DNA of 64,000 nucleotides from Methylobacterium hispanicum (GCF_022179285.1 NZ_BPQO01000014.1:62001-126000); one strand, 5' to 3'. Shown: positions 1 to 9,871, counted from the stretch's first letter. The notes: generated by a model not told the origin, from the letters alone. Numbers and translations: made by a program.

Positions 1-621
1 TACAATCCCGAGCGCTACGACCGGGGCCTCGCCTACCTGACCCTGTTCCGGATCGGCGAGAGCATGCGGGCCAACCTCTTCCTCTACCAGCCCCTGCGCA
101 GCCCCTGGCTGGCGCAGTTCCGGGCCGATCCGGACGCGGCCCTGCGCGGCCTGATGCCGAGGCTGGAGCGCCTGATCGGCCCCTACCGGGTGGCGGGTCC
201 GGTCAAGGTCCGGCCGACGGACCTGCACGCCTCGCACGGCATCGAGAAGCCGGGCGTCGTGCTGGCGGGAGACGCTTTCGCGACGCCCTGCCCCGCCACC
301 GGCACGGGCTCGCTCAAGGTGTTCACCGACGTCGAGCGGCTCTGCAACCACCACGTCCCGGCCTGGCTCGCCACGCCCGGCATGGGCGTCGAGAAGATCG
401 CCACCTTCTACGCCGACCCGGTCAAGCGGACCTGCGACGCCTTCTCGGCCGCCAAGGCGTTCGATCTGCGCGCGCTCTCGACCGGGTCCGGCCTCGTCTG
501 GTCCCTCCGGCGCTGGCTGCGCTTCTACCTGCGCCTCGCGCGCTGGAACCTGCGCCGGACCCTGCGGGCGCCGCTGGCCTGGACGGAGCGCGCCGAGGTG
601 CGGGGCGCCGACGCGACCTGA
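1..621 (+). CDS. FAD-dependent oxidoreductase, C-terminal part (5' end outside window)
   Basis: The reading frame is open from the first base, so this is the last 206 residues of a longer protein. A GDAF motif inside the stretch VVLAGDAFATPCP (about residues 87-99 of the fragment) is the conserved Gly-Asp that contacts the FAD ribityl or pyrophosphate in hydroxylase-type flavoproteins (2-polyprenyl-6-methoxyphenol hydroxylase and halogenase families). The C-terminal 60 residues are rich in Arg and Trp and may form amphipathic helices on the membrane. The N-terminal dinucleotide-binding GxGxxG lies outside the window, so the substrate cannot be named. A monooxygenase, a halogenase-like enzyme or a geranylgeranyl reductase-like enzyme are all possible. 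Confidence 0.65.
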   Translation, partial: YNPERYDRGLAYLTLFRIGESMRANLFLYQPLRSPWLAQFRADPDAALRGLMPRLERLIGPYRVAGPVKVRPTDLHASHGIEKPGVVLAGDAFATPCPATGTGSLKVFTDVERLCNHHVPAWLATPGMGVEKIATFYADPVKRTCDAFSAAKAFDLRALSTGSGLVWSLRRWLRFYLRLARWNLRRTLRAPLAWTERAEVRGADAT

Positions 622-726
622 GCGGAGGGGGGCGGGGCGGACCGCAGGTCGCGGCCGGCGGCACCATTCCGCCAGAATGCCGTGCTGCAGTGCACCCGAG
701 CCCCTCCCGCCCGGAGTCCCCGAACG

Positions 727-1230
727 ATGCTGCGCCCGACCGCCCTCCTCCTGCTCCTCGCCGCGCCGGCTGCCGCCGCCGAGCCGATCAGCGGCCATCC
801 GACCGTGATCGACGGCGACACGATCGAGCTGCAGGGCCGGCGCATCGACCTCTACGGGATCGACGCACCCGAGGCGGCGCAGGCCTGCGAGACCGCGGTC
901 GGAGCGCCCTACCGCTGCGGCCAGGCCGCGGCGGCGGCTCTGCGCCAGCGGATCGGCCCCCACGCGGTCGCCTGCGAGCCGCAGGGCCCCGCCGCGAAGG
1001 AGCGCGTGACGGCGCTCTGCAGCATCGGCGGCGTCGATCTCTCTGCCTGGATGGTCGGGCACGGCCACGCCCTCGCGCTCCGGCAGGCCGCCGAGGGCTA
1101 CATCCCCCAGGAGCGCAAGGCCTGGGCGACCCGCCGGGGGATCTGGGCCGGCGTGTTCGAGGAGCCGGCGGACTGGCGCCAGGCCCAGCGCCGGGCGAAG
1201 GCCCTGGCGAGCGCGCAGGCGGGCGAGTGA
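727..1230 (+). CDS. secreted thermonuclease-family (SNase-like) protein
   Basis: 167 residues. Residues 1-18 are a signal peptide (Leu/Ala-rich core, cleavage near AAAA-EP), so the product is periplasmic or secreted. The SNase OB fold is recognisable: IDGDTI (Asp29 and Asp31), Arg39, then GIDAPE (Asp46, Glu49), matching the Ca2+ site and catalytic Glu of staphylococcal nuclease. Arg93 in KERVTALC is the likely second catalytic Arg. Family members cleave DNA or RNA, but many bacterial ones have no proven activity. An in-frame ATG 45 bases upstream would add 15 residues ahead of the signal peptide, so I prefer the internal ATG. It follows the flavoprotein gene by about 100 bp and may be transcribed alone. 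Confidence 0.8.
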   Translation: MLRPTALLLLLAAPAAAAEPISGHPTVIDGDTIELQGRRIDLYGIDAPEAAQACETAVGAPYRCGQAAAAALRQRIGPHAVACEPQGPAAKERVTALCSIGGVDLSAWMVGHGHALALRQAAEGYIPQERKAWATRRGIWAGVFEEPADWRQAQRRAKALASAQAGE

Positions 1231-1256
1231 GGCGCGCGGCGTAGGCCGCGGCGCTC

Positions 1257-1502
1257 TCAGAGCGGCGCGCGGCGCGTGTGTGTCCTGGGCTTGACCGCGC
1301 GGGTCCTCGCCGCGGAGGCGAGGCGGTGCCGGCTCGCCCGGGCCGGGATCGCCGCGCGCTCGGGCGGCGGACGGTCGTGGATGTCGCCGAAATAGTCGGC
1401 GCCGCTCATCCCGAAGGCGCCGCCGGCCACGGGGCCGTCCATCGTCTGCGCCGAGGCGGGCGCGGGCAGGAGGAGCAGGGCGATGAGCAGCGAGCGGTGC
1501 AT
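1257..1502 (-). CDS. small secreted basic protein of unknown function
   Basis: 81 residues. It starts MHRSLLIALLLLPAPASAQ, a clear signal peptide with a cleavage site after ASA. The mature part has an acidic/aromatic stretch (GADYFGDIHDRPPP) followed by an Arg-rich tail ending RTHTRRAPL. I chose this ATG because it puts the signal peptide at the N-terminus; the frame is open upstream for 34 more codons of low-quality sequence. No known domain is recognised. It is convergent with the nuclease-like gene, 26 bp away, and lies just downstream of the HAD phosphatase on the same strand. It could be a small envelope protein; function unknown. Confidence 0.5.
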   Translation of the reverse strand: MHRSLLIALLLLPAPASAQTMDGPVAGGAFGMSGADYFGDIHDRPPPERAAIPARASRHRLASAARTRAVKPRTHTRRAPL

Positions 1503-1545
1503 GGCGACAGCATAGCCGCCGCCGGCCGGCCGCGTCGAGCCGGCC

Positions 1546-2217
1546 TCAGGCCGTGCGGGCCGGGTCGGAGGGGCGGCCGAACAAGGCGCCGAGGGCGTCG
1601 GCATCGTCCGCGACCGTGACTGCGCCGGCCGCGTAGAGGGCGCCGGGAACGTGGTAGCCCCAGCCGACCCCGACCGCCGCCGCGCCCGCCGCGACCGCCA
1701 TGGCCATATCGTAGGAGGTGTCGCCGACCATCACGGTCGCGCCGGCATCGAGCCCGGTCTCGGCCATGGCTTGGAGCAGCATCGCGGGGTCGGGCTTGGA
1801 GGGGGCGTCGTCGGCGGTCTGGGTGGTGCTGAACCAGCCCTCCCAGCCCTGGACCTCGAGCAGGTGGTTCACGCCGCGCCGCGACTTGCCGGTGGCGATC
1901 CCGAGCAGCACGTCGTCCCGCGCGTGCAGCCGCGCGAGGAGGTCACCCATGCCGGGAAACAGCGGCTCCTCGTAGTTCGGGTCGAGACGCAGGGTCTGGA
2001 AGGCGCGCTTGTAGCTCTCGGAGAGGGACTGGACCGGGCCGTCCTCGCCGACCAGCCGACGGAAGGCCTGTGGCAGGGACAGGCCCACGACCGAGAGCGC
2101 CTCCGTGCGCCCGGGGGCCTGCATGCCGTGCTCGGCGAAGGCCATGCCCTGCGCGGCCACGATGAGGTGCTGGCTGTCGACGAGCGTGCCGTCGACGTCG
2201 AAGACGATGAGCTTCAC
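1546..2217 (-). CDS. HAD-superfamily hydrolase, phosphoglycolate phosphatase-like
   Basis: 223 residues with GTG as start. HAD motif I is DVDGT (nucleophile Asp7, acid/base Asp9), motif II is the Thr of IATGKS, motif III the Lys of PSKPDP and motif IV the acidic pair in MVGDTSYD. The helical cap between motifs I and II is that of the Gph/PGMB subfamily, which hydrolyses small phosphate esters such as 2-phosphoglycolate. Cytoplasmic, Mg2+-dependent. Assignment to Gph itself is an inference, because subfamily members act on several sugar phosphates and on pyrophosphate. The next gene upstream on this strand is the Pro/Gln-rich secreted protein, 31 bp away. Confidence 0.8.
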   Translation of the reverse strand: MKLIVFDVDGTLVDSQHLIVAAQGMAFAEHGMQAPGRTEALSVVGLSLPQAFRRLVGEDGPVQSLSESYKRAFQTLRLDPNYEEPLFPGMGDLLARLHARDDVLLGIATGKSRRGVNHLLEVQGWEGWFSTTQTADDAPSKPDPAMLLQAMAETGLDAGATVMVGDTSYDMAMAVAAGAAAVGVGWGYHVPGALYAAGAVTVADDADALGALFGRPSDPARTA

Positions 2218-2248
2218 GGCCGGGCGCGGCTCCGCCTCCTGAGGACCC

Positions 2249-2713
2249 TCATGGCCGCGGCCCGGGCTGGGCGGCGGCCGGCTGGCGCGGACGCTCGTAT
2301 CCGAGCCGGCAGCGGATGAGAAAACGGCGGCGCTTGCCGCCGTGCAGGCCGCGCTGGTGCGAGGCCCGGTTGCAGCTCGCGTAGGAGCGGCGTCGGCGCT
2401 CGGCCCGGGTACCGCCGGGAGCCGGCCGCGCCTGTCCGGCCTGAGGCGCCTGTGGTTGCGCAGGCGGCTGTGCCTGGGGTTGCGCCTGGGGTTGCGCCTG
2501 GGGCGCCTGTTGTGTCTGCGGCGCCGGCCCGCCCTGCGGGGCCTGCGGCGGCTGGGCCTGCGCCGGCTGGCCCGGCGCCGCGGCCCGCAGCGCCACGTGG
2601 CTCGGTGCGGCGGCGGGAGCCTGCGGCGCCCTGCCCGGCTGCTGGGCCGCGGCGAAGGTCGCCGATCCGAGCAGGCTCAGTGCGGCGAGCCAGGACAGCG
2701 TCGCGTGCTTCAT
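2249..2713 (-). CDS. secreted Pro/Gln-rich protein with PsiF-like C-terminus
   Basis: 154 residues. Signal peptide 1-23 (MKHATLSWLAALSLLGSATFAAAQ). The middle, about residues 26-100, is low-complexity Pro/Gln/Ala with QPQAQ and PQAPQ repeats and probably forms a disordered periplasmic linker. The C-terminal segment has the spacing of a PsiF repeat: a Cys-Asn, then RGLHGGKRRRFLIRC, so two Cys about 20 residues apart with basic and aromatic residues between. PsiF is a phosphate-starvation-inducible periplasmic family of unknown function. A second PsiF-like protein is encoded near 60.7 kb. The low-complexity part gives weak coding statistics, but the signal peptide and Cys pair support a real gene. 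Confidence 0.6.
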   Translation of the reverse strand: MKHATLSWLAALSLLGSATFAAAQQPGRAPQAPAAAPSHVALRAAAPGQPAQAQPPQAPQGGPAPQTQQAPQAQPQAQPQAQPPAQPQAPQAGQARPAPGGTRAERRRRSYASCNRASHQRGLHGGKRRRFLIRCRLGYERPRQPAAAQPGPRP

Positions 2714-2881
2714 GTCGATGAGGTCTCACCGGGCGCTTCACGGGCAGGCGCGGGGCCCCGCCGGGAGCCGGGCCGCCGATCGTCCCGCAGGATATTGGTC
2801 ACACCGGCCTCTTGCCAAGGCGGCGGGGTGACAGAGGCCCCGCCAGGCTCCGATCCTTCGGGGCGTCGATCCGTCGAGGCA

Positions 2882-4375
2882 TCAATCCTCCGGCGCGTCG
2901 ACCACCGGGTCGTAGCGGCCGGCGTCGAAGCCGAGCAGGTTCCAGCTCTGCGCCATGTGGGGCGGCAGCGGCGCGCTGACGTCCACCGGCCGGCCGGTGC
3001 GCGGGTGCGGGATCACGATCCTGCGGGCCAGCAGGTGCAGCCGGTTCTGGATGCCGCCGGGCAGCGCCCAGTTCTCGACGTCGAAGTATTTCGGGTCGCC
3101 GACGATCGGGTGGCCGATATGGGCGGCGTGCGCCCGCAGCTGGTGGGTGCGCCCCGTCACCGGCTTGAACGAGATCCAGGACAGCTTCTGCGCCACCTGA
3201 TCGACCATCGCGTAGTAGGTGAGCGCGTGCGCGGCCCCCTCCTCACCGTGCTTGGCCACCCGCATGCGGGCGTCGGCCTCGGTCGGCTCGTCCTTCACCA
3301 GATAGGTCGAGACCCGGCCCTGGCGCACCTTCGGCACGCCGGCGGTGAGCGCCCAGTAGATCTTGCGCGCCGCGCGCGAGCGGAAGCTCTTGGCGAGCGT
3401 CGCCGCCGCGAGCCGGGTCTTGGCGACGATGAGGCAGCCCGCCGTGTCCTTGTCGAGCCGGTGGACGAGGCGCGGCTTCTGCCCGTCCGGGCCGGTGAGC
3501 GCCTCGAGCAGGCCGTCCACGTGCCGCACGGTGCCGGACCCGCCCTGAACCGCGAGGCCGAAGGGCTTGTTCAGCACCATCATGTCCTGGTCCTCGTAGA
3601 GGATCAGCGAGCGCAGGAACTCGGCGTCGTCGCGGTCGCGCACGGGGTTGCGCGGGCGCGCGGCGTCCGCGTCGAGCTTCAGGGGGGGCACGCGCACGCT
3701 CTGGCCCGGCGCCAGCCGCTCCTGCGCCTTCGCGCGCTTGCCGTCGATCCGGAGCTCGCCCTTGCGCACGAGGCTCTGGATCCGGGTGAAGGGAAGCTGG
3801 GGAAACCGCGCGGTGAGGAAGCGGTCGACCCGCATCCCGTCCTCGTCGGGCTCCACGGTCAGGGTCTGCACGCCGGAGGCCAGGGTGGCGGAGGCCGCCG
3901 CCCGCTGCTCGCGCCGGCTCGGGGCCGTCGGTGCGGCGGGTGCGGGCGCCGCCTCGGCGCGGCGGGCCGGGGCACGCCCGGCCGCGGTCCTGGCCGCCGG
4001 CTTCGCAGCAGCCTTGGCGTTCGCCGGCCTAACGGCTGCCGGTCTGGCGCGGGGCGCCGGGCCGGCGGGTTCCGCCTCGACCGGCGACCAGGGGGCGCGG
4101 GCGTCGCGCTCGTCGCCGCGCAGCTGCGCCGCGCGCTGGGCCGCGTCGAGGGCGCTGCTGCGCGGGCCGGTGCGGGCGCGCTCCGGCCGGCCCTGGCCCG
4201 GCCGGGGTCCGCGGCTCGCGCCGCGGCCGGCCGCGCCCTTCGGCGGTCCCTTCGGCGGTCCCTTCGGCGGTCCCTTCGGCGGTCCCTTCGGCGGTCCCTT
4301 GGGCGGACCTTTGTCCGCGCTGGAGCCGCGACCGCCCTTGCCGGGCCCGCCGCGATGGGGAGGCTTCGTCGTCAT
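2882..4375 (-). CDS. RluA-family 23S rRNA pseudouridine synthase with repetitive N-terminal extension
   Basis: 497 residues, against about 320 for typical RluC/RluD. Residues 181-230 are an S4 RNA-binding domain (MRVDRFLTARFP to QSVRVP). The catalytic domain carries HRLDKDT with catalytic Asp308 and the GRTHQLRAHAAHIGHPIVGD motif. It isomerises uridines in rRNA to pseudouridine; RluC- or RluD-type specificity cannot be decided here. The extra 170 N-terminal residues are disordered: six PPKG units (residues 24-47) encoded by tandem 12-bp repeats, then an Ala/Pro/Arg-rich stretch. Such a basic tail may help rRNA binding (inference). It sits 53 bp downstream of the Hsp70-like gene on the same strand. 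Confidence 0.85.
   Translation of the reverse strand: MTTKPPHRGGPGKGGRGSSADKGPPKGPPKGPPKGPPKGPPKGPPKGAAGRGASRGPRPGQGRPERARTGPRSSALDAAQRAAQLRGDERDARAPWSPVEAEPAGPAPRARPAAVRPANAKAAAKPAARTAAGRAPARRAEAAPAPAAPTAPSRREQRAAASATLASGVQTLTVEPDEDGMRVDRFLTARFPQLPFTRIQSLVRKGELRIDGKRAKAQERLAPGQSVRVPPLKLDADAARPRNPVRDRDDAEFLRSLILYEDQDMMVLNKPFGLAVQGGSGTVRHVDGLLEALTGPDGQKPRLVHRLDKDTAGCLIVAKTRLAAATLAKSFRSRAARKIYWALTAGVPKVRQGRVSTYLVKDEPTEADARMRVAKHGEEGAAHALTYYAMVDQVAQKLSWISFKPVTGRTHQLRAHAAHIGHPIVGDPKYFDVENWALPGGIQNRLHLLARRIVIPHPRTGRPVDVSAPLPPHMAQSWNLLGFDAGRYDPVVDAPED
4238..4309. repeat. 12-bp tandem repeat coding for PPKG
   Basis: Five perfect consecutive copies of cttcggcggtcc (4238-4297) are followed by one diverged copy (4298-4309). 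They lie inside the RluA-family gene and encode, on the minus strand, the six PPKG units of its N-terminal tail. The unit is a multiple of three, so copy-number change would alter tail length without shifting the frame. Confidence 0.9.
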
Positions 4376-4428
4376 GGGCCGCTGCTATCATTCGGGCCCG
4401 ACGGCGACAATTCGCGGACGGGCGATTC

Positions 4429-5676
4429 TCAGGCGCCCCGGCGCGCCGCCTCGATCGTCAGGCCGACGCCGACCGAGCCGAAGGTGTCGCCCGCGACCAC
4501 CCGCGCGCCCGGCACGCAGGCGGTGAGCGCGGAGCGCACATGCGGCAGGCCGGTCGAGCCGCCGGTGAGGAACAGCGCGTCGATGCGCTCCGCCCCGATC
4601 CCGGCCTGCGCGAGGCAGCGCCCGACCCGCTCGGCGATACGCTCGGCAAGGCTTCCCGTCTGCGCGCCGAGGCTCGCCCGGTCGACCGCCGCGCCGAGGC
4701 CCCGCTCCACGAAGCCGAGGTCGAGGGTCGCGGCGCCCCTGTCGCTGGCGCCGATCTTGGCGCCCTCGACCGCGATGGCGAGGCCGTGGCCGCGCTCGGC
4801 CTCGACCACGCTGTAGAGCCGGTCGATCAGCTCCGGCCGGGCGGCGTCGCGGCGGGTCTCCTCGATCTCCCGCAGGGTCTTCGAGTTGTAGAGCCGGTTG
4901 ATGCTCGACCACGTAGCGAGGTCGTGGAAGTAGGCGTTCGGCACGGCGAGGTCGCCGCGCTTCATCGGGCTGCCGAGCCCGAGCAGCGGCATCACCGTGC
5001 CGAGGCTGAGCATCCGGTCGAAATCGGTGCCGCCGATGCGCACGCCGTCGTTGGCCAGGATGTCGTCGGCGCGCTCCGCCTTGGCGTGGCGCTCGGGCGA
5101 CAGGCGCACGATCGAGAAGTCCGAGGTGCCGCCGCCGATATCGGCGATCAGCGCGATCTCCTCGGCGCGCACGCCCTGCTCGTAGTCGAGGGCGGCGGCG
5201 ATCGGCTCGTACTGGAACGACACGTTCCGGAAGCCGATCGATTCTGCGATCTCGCGCAGCGTCGCCTCCGCCCGGCGGTCGCCCTCCGGGTCGCCGTCCA
5301 CGAAGTGGACCGGGCGGCCGTGCACCACCGTGTCGAAGCCGGTGCCCGCTTCCTGTTCGGCCCGCGCCTTCACGGCGGCGAGGTAGCGGGCGATGACGTC
5401 GCGGAAGCGCAGGCGCTCGCGGCCGAGCGGCGTGGTCTCCTCGACGAGGCCGGAGCCCAGCACCGATTTGAGGCTGCGCATCAGCCGGCCCGGCACGCCC
5501 TCGACATAGGCCTCGGTGGCGGCGCGGCCGATGATCGGGGGGCGTCCGGGCGCGAAGAAGATCGCGGAGGGCACCGTGAGGTGGCGTCCTTCGAGGGGCA
5601 CGAGCGCGGGGCGGCCCTCGACGGTCCGGCCGAGGGTGGTGTTCGAGGTGCCGAAATCGAGGCCGCAGGCCGCCAT
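4429..5676 (-). CDS. Hsp70-like ATPase (YegD type), lacking a DnaK substrate domain
   Basis: 415 residues. The actin-like ATPase fold is clear: phosphate-1 loop GLDFGTSNTT near the N-terminus, phosphate-2 IADIGGGTSDFS, and adenosine motif LTGGSTGLPHV near residue 360. At 415 residues it is essentially only the nucleotide-binding domain, with no room for the C-terminal peptide-binding domain of DnaK (about 640 residues). E. coli YegD is the closest named type. A chaperone-like or regulatory ATPase role is inferred and the client is unknown. I use the ATG; a TTG one codon upstream is also possible. About 290 bp of palindromic repeats separate it from rarA. Confidence 0.82.
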   Translation of the reverse strand: MAACGLDFGTSNTTLGRTVEGRPALVPLEGRHLTVPSAIFFAPGRPPIIGRAATEAYVEGVPGRLMRSLKSVLGSGLVEETTPLGRERLRFRDVIARYLAAVKARAEQEAGTGFDTVVHGRPVHFVDGDPEGDRRAEATLREIAESIGFRNVSFQYEPIAAALDYEQGVRAEEIALIADIGGGTSDFSIVRLSPERHAKAERADDILANDGVRIGGTDFDRMLSLGTVMPLLGLGSPMKRGDLAVPNAYFHDLATWSSINRLYNSKTLREIEETRRDAARPELIDRLYSVVEAERGHGLAIAVEGAKIGASDRGAATLDLGFVERGLGAAVDRASLGAQTGSLAERIAERVGRCLAQAGIGAERIDALFLTGGSTGLPHVRSALTACVPGARVVAGDTFGSVGVGLTIEAARRGA

Positions 5677-5812
5677 CAACGCTCTCCGGCGCAGGATCTG
5701 TGGATCGGTGGGGTAAGGGCCGGCCGCTCTACAGGCCGCGTCCGGTCCGGTCCAGAGCCCGCGGCGCGGGATGGCTCAGCGCACGGTGGCCGGGGGCGGA
5801 CAGTCCGGGATT

Positions 5813-5947
5813 CCAAAGGGTCGTGACCCTTTGGCGGGGTCCGGGGCGCGCAGCCCCGGGTTTCGAACCCATAGGCCCGGCGAGGCCGGACCTATGGGTT
5901 CGACAGCAGGGCTCTGCCCTGCACCCGCGAAAGGTCTCGACCTTTCG
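5813..5947. repeat. string of five short palindromes (intergenic repeat cluster)
   Basis: The gap between rarA and the Hsp70-like gene holds consecutive hairpins: 5813-5834 (ccaaaggg/ccctttgg), 5841-5859 (ccggggc/gccccgg), 5863-5903 (13-bp arms tcgaacccatagg), 5906-5922 (gcagggc/gccctgc) and 5928-5947 (cgaaaggtc/gacctttcg). All arms are perfect. The first two, including the ggcggggt spacer, recur with changed bases at 57945-57990. No gene is visible here. The rarA-proximal hairpins could act as a terminator for rarA, but the cluster looks like a dispersed repeat. Confidence 0.85.
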
Positions 5948-5965
5948 AAACCAGGACCTTCGCGC

Positions 5966-7294
<1,329 letters not shown>

Positions 7295-7359
7295 CGCCGC
7301 ATGAACACCGGCGGCGGGCGGGCCGGCAAGCCCGCGCCGCCGCCAATCCCCTGCCGCCC

Positions 7360-8829
7360 CTACCCGCCGAAGACCGAGGTCAGCACCTCGCCGCCGCGGT
7401 TGATCGCGACCTCCCACATGTTCATCGGGGCGCGGGTCAGGCGCTCGATATCCTTGGTCGTGGTCACGGGAGCGCCGTTGATCGCCAGCACCATATCGCC
7501 CTTGCGCAGGCCGGCGCGGGCGGCGATCGAGTTGTCCTCCACCGCCTGGACGGTCACGCCGTCGCTCGGGAAGTCCGCCTGCATCTCCTCGGCGACCGCC
7601 GGCGAGGTGTTGACGAAGGTGGCCCCGAGGAACGGCGAGCGGGTGCGCACCTTCACGGGCTCGCGCGGGCGCGTCTCGGGGGCGGGCCCGAGCTTCACCG
7701 GCAGGCTGATCCGGCTGGTGCCGCGCAGGACGCCGAACTTGGTCTGGCCCTCGATGCCCTTGAGGGCGAAGCGGTAGCCGAAGGCCTCCGGGTCGTCCAC
7801 GACCTGGCCGTCGACCGAGAGGATCAGGTCGCCGCGCTTGAGTCCGGCCTCTTCGGCCGGGCTCTTCGGGGCGAGGTTGGCCACCAGCACGCCGGTCGGG
7901 TGGTCGAGGCCCATGCTCTCGGCGATGTCGGGCGTCACGTTCTGCACGCGCGCGCCGAGCCAGGGCCGGCGCACGGTGCTCGCCCCGCCCTTGGCCGAGT
8001 CGACCACCGCCTTGACCATGCTGGCGGGGATCGCGAAGCCGATGCCGTGGCTGCCGCCGGACTGCGAGTAGATCGCCGTGTTGATGCCGACGAGCCGGCC
8101 CTGGAGATCGACCAGCGCGCCGCCCGAGTTGCCCGGATTGATCGCGGCGTCCGTCTGGATGAAGAACTGGTAGTCCGACGAGCCGACCTGGGTGCGGGCG
8201 AGCGCCGAGACGATGCCCTGCGTCACCGTCTGGCCGACGCCGAACGGGTTGCCGATCGCCATCACGAAGTCGCCGACCTCGAGCGACTCCGAATCGCCGA
8301 ACGGCATCGCGATCAGGCCGCCCGAGGGGTTCTTGATCTTGATCACCGCGAGGTCCGTGCGGGGGTCGCGCAGCACGATCTGGGCCTCGAACTCGCGCTT
8401 GTCGGCGAGCGCGACCCGCACCTCGTTCATGTTGTCGATGACGTGGTTGTTCGTGATGATCAGCCCGGACTCGTCGAGGATGACGCCGGAGCCGAGCGAG
8501 CGCTGCGCCCGCTCGCCGGGCAGGCCGCGGGGCCCGCGCCCGCCGCTCTCCTCGCCGAAGAAGCGGCGCATGAACTCCTCCATGGCGTTCGCCCGCGCGT
8601 TCGAGCGCTTCTCGACATGGGAGGCGTAGACGTTGACCACGGAGGGCGAGGCCCGCTTCACCACGGGCGCGAAGGAGAGCTGCACCTCGCCCCGGCTCTG
8701 CGGGACGGGCTTGGTCGCGAGGCTCTCCTTGGCGGCGTAGGGCTCGGGCGTCTTCTGGGCGTGTGCCGCCTGGGTGAGCGTCGCGAGGGCGACGGCGGCG
8801 CTGAGGATGGGCGCAAGGGTGCGAGGCAT
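7360..8829 (-). CDS. degP: Do/DegP-family periplasmic serine protease
   Basis: 489 residues. Signal peptide 1-24 (cleavage AHA-Q). Trypsin-like domain with catalytic triad His129 (TNNHVI), Asp159 (DPRTDLAV) and Ser235 (NPGNSGGAL). Two PDZ domains follow, about residues 285-375 (WLGARVQNVTPD) and 400-485 (FLGATFVNTSPA), the DegP/DegQ layout. It degrades or refolds misfolded envelope proteins. The gene is expected to be stress-induced, but I cannot point to a specific promoter. The assignment among DegP, DegQ and MucD is by architecture only. Confidence 0.9.
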   Translation of the reverse strand: MPRTLAPILSAAVALATLTQAAHAQKTPEPYAAKESLATKPVPQSRGEVQLSFAPVVKRASPSVVNVYASHVEKRSNARANAMEEFMRRFFGEESGGRGPRGLPGERAQRSLGSGVILDESGLIITNNHVIDNMNEVRVALADKREFEAQIVLRDPRTDLAVIKIKNPSGGLIAMPFGDSESLEVGDFVMAIGNPFGVGQTVTQGIVSALARTQVGSSDYQFFIQTDAAINPGNSGGALVDLQGRLVGINTAIYSQSGGSHGIGFAIPASMVKAVVDSAKGGASTVRRPWLGARVQNVTPDIAESMGLDHPTGVLVANLAPKSPAEEAGLKRGDLILSVDGQVVDDPEAFGYRFALKGIEGQTKFGVLRGTSRISLPVKLGPAPETRPREPVKVRTRSPFLGATFVNTSPAVAEEMQADFPSDGVTVQAVEDNSIAARAGLRKGDMVLAINGAPVTTTKDIERLTRAPMNMWEVAINRGGEVLTSVFGG

Positions 8830-8963
8830 GCAGGGCTCCGGTCCGGGACCGCACGCGACGGCCGCGGGGCGAGGCGCGCAGCGAAGGCGCGTCCCGCGGC
8901 CGGATCGCTCTGGTCGTATCGGGCGCTCTTATCGCGCCCGGATGTGGCGGGCGAGAGGCTTGT

Positions 8964-9785
8964 TCAGGCCCGCAGGAACGCGATGAGGTCGGCGGTCAGG
9001 CGCTCGGCATGGGTGAAGGGCACGGCGTGCGGCGCGTCCTCGTAGGCGATGAAGCGCGCGCCCGGGATCGCGGCCGCGGCGGCCCGGCCCGAGATATCGA
9101 CCGGCACGGTCTGGTCGGCGTCCCCGTGGATCACCAGCGTCGGCACCTTGATGTGCGCGAGGTCGGCGCGGAAATCCGTCTCGCCGAAGGCCCGCACGCA
9201 CGCGACCGTGGCCTTGGGCGAGGCCAGCATGGCGAGGTTGCCGGTCCAGGCGATGAGCTCGCTGGAGGACGGCGAGGAGAACACGCCGACGCCGAAGAAG
9301 GTCTTGGCGAAGTTCGCCAGGAAGTGCGGACGGTCCGTCTTCAGACCCGCGATCATCCCGTCGAAGACGGAGCGATCGACGCCGTCCGGGTTGTCGGCGG
9401 TCTTCAGCAGGTAGGGCGGGACGGCCGAGACCAGCACGGCCTTCGCGACGCGCGCGCCGCCGTGACGGGCCATGTAGCGGGCGATCTCGCCGCCGCCCAT
9501 CGAGAAGCCGACCAGGGCGACGTCCTGTAGGTCGAGCCGGTCGAGGACCGCCTTCAGGTCGTCCGCGAAGGTGTCGTAGTCGTAGCCCGTCCAGGGCTGG
9601 TCCGAGCGTCCGAAGCCCCGCCGGTCGTACGCGACCGTGCGGAAGCCCGCCTCGGTCAGCGCCGGCTGCTGGTACTCCCACATGTCCGCGTCGAGCGGCC
9701 AGCCGTGGATCAGCACGACGGGCCGCCCGCTGCCCCAGTCCTTGACGTAGAGCCGTGTCCCGTCGCCGGTCTCGATGAACGCCAT
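8964..9785 (-). CDS. alpha/beta hydrolase, non-haem chloroperoxidase-like
   Basis: 273 residues, no signal peptide. Oxyanion HGWPLDADMWEYQ motif; nucleophile Ser95 in GFSMGGG; acid Asp224 in HGDADQTVP; His253 in EDAPHAV. This spacing and the FSMGGGE elbow are typical of the cofactor-free chloroperoxidase/aryl esterase group. Those enzymes hydrolyse esters and can perhydrolyse acetate; the natural substrate is unknown. Cytoplasmic. It is separated from degP by about 130 bp. A 14-bp perfect palindrome lies about 50 bp upstream of the start codon. Confidence 0.85.
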   Translation of the reverse strand: MAFIETGDGTRLYVKDWGSGRPVVLIHGWPLDADMWEYQQPALTEAGFRTVAYDRRGFGRSDQPWTGYDYDTFADDLKAVLDRLDLQDVALVGFSMGGGEIARYMARHGGARVAKAVLVSAVPPYLLKTADNPDGVDRSVFDGMIAGLKTDRPHFLANFAKTFFGVGVFSSPSSSELIAWTGNLAMLASPKATVACVRAFGETDFRADLAHIKVPTLVIHGDADQTVPVDISGRAAAAAIPGARFIAYEDAPHAVPFTHAERLTADLIAFLRA

Positions 9786-9833
9786 CGCGTCCCCTCCCCT
9801 CTGGCCAGATCAGACGGGGGAAGTCGGCTCGGA

Positions 9834-9847
9834 CCGGAACGTTCCGG
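9834..9847. promoter_or_regulatory. 14-bp perfect palindrome upstream of the alpha/beta hydrolase gene
   Basis: The sequence ccggaacgttccgg is its own reverse complement. It lies 49-62 bp upstream of the hydrolase ATG and just beyond the 3' end of the mucR-like gene. The position fits an operator for a dimeric regulator, but chance occurrence is possible in GC-rich DNA and no regulator can be named. Confidence 0.3.
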
Positions 9848-9871
9848 CCGGGGCGAGGGCGCGGCCGCAGT

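Noticed and set aside
4238..4309. Regular short repeats suggesting a CRISPR array
   Set aside because: There are no spacers, the unit is 12 bp, and it lies in frame inside a gene.
2342..4816. Plus-strand frame of 824 codons opposite the RluA-type gene, including an RRSL repeat
   Set aside because: The RRSL repeat is just the antisense reading of the PPKG minisatellite; the S4 and catalytic motifs on the minus strand show which frame is real.
5861..5903. tRNA-like T-arm sequence (tttcgaaccc)
   Set aside because: It belongs to a symmetric hairpin with 13-bp arms. There is no acceptor stem, anticodon arm or D-arm at tRNA spacing.
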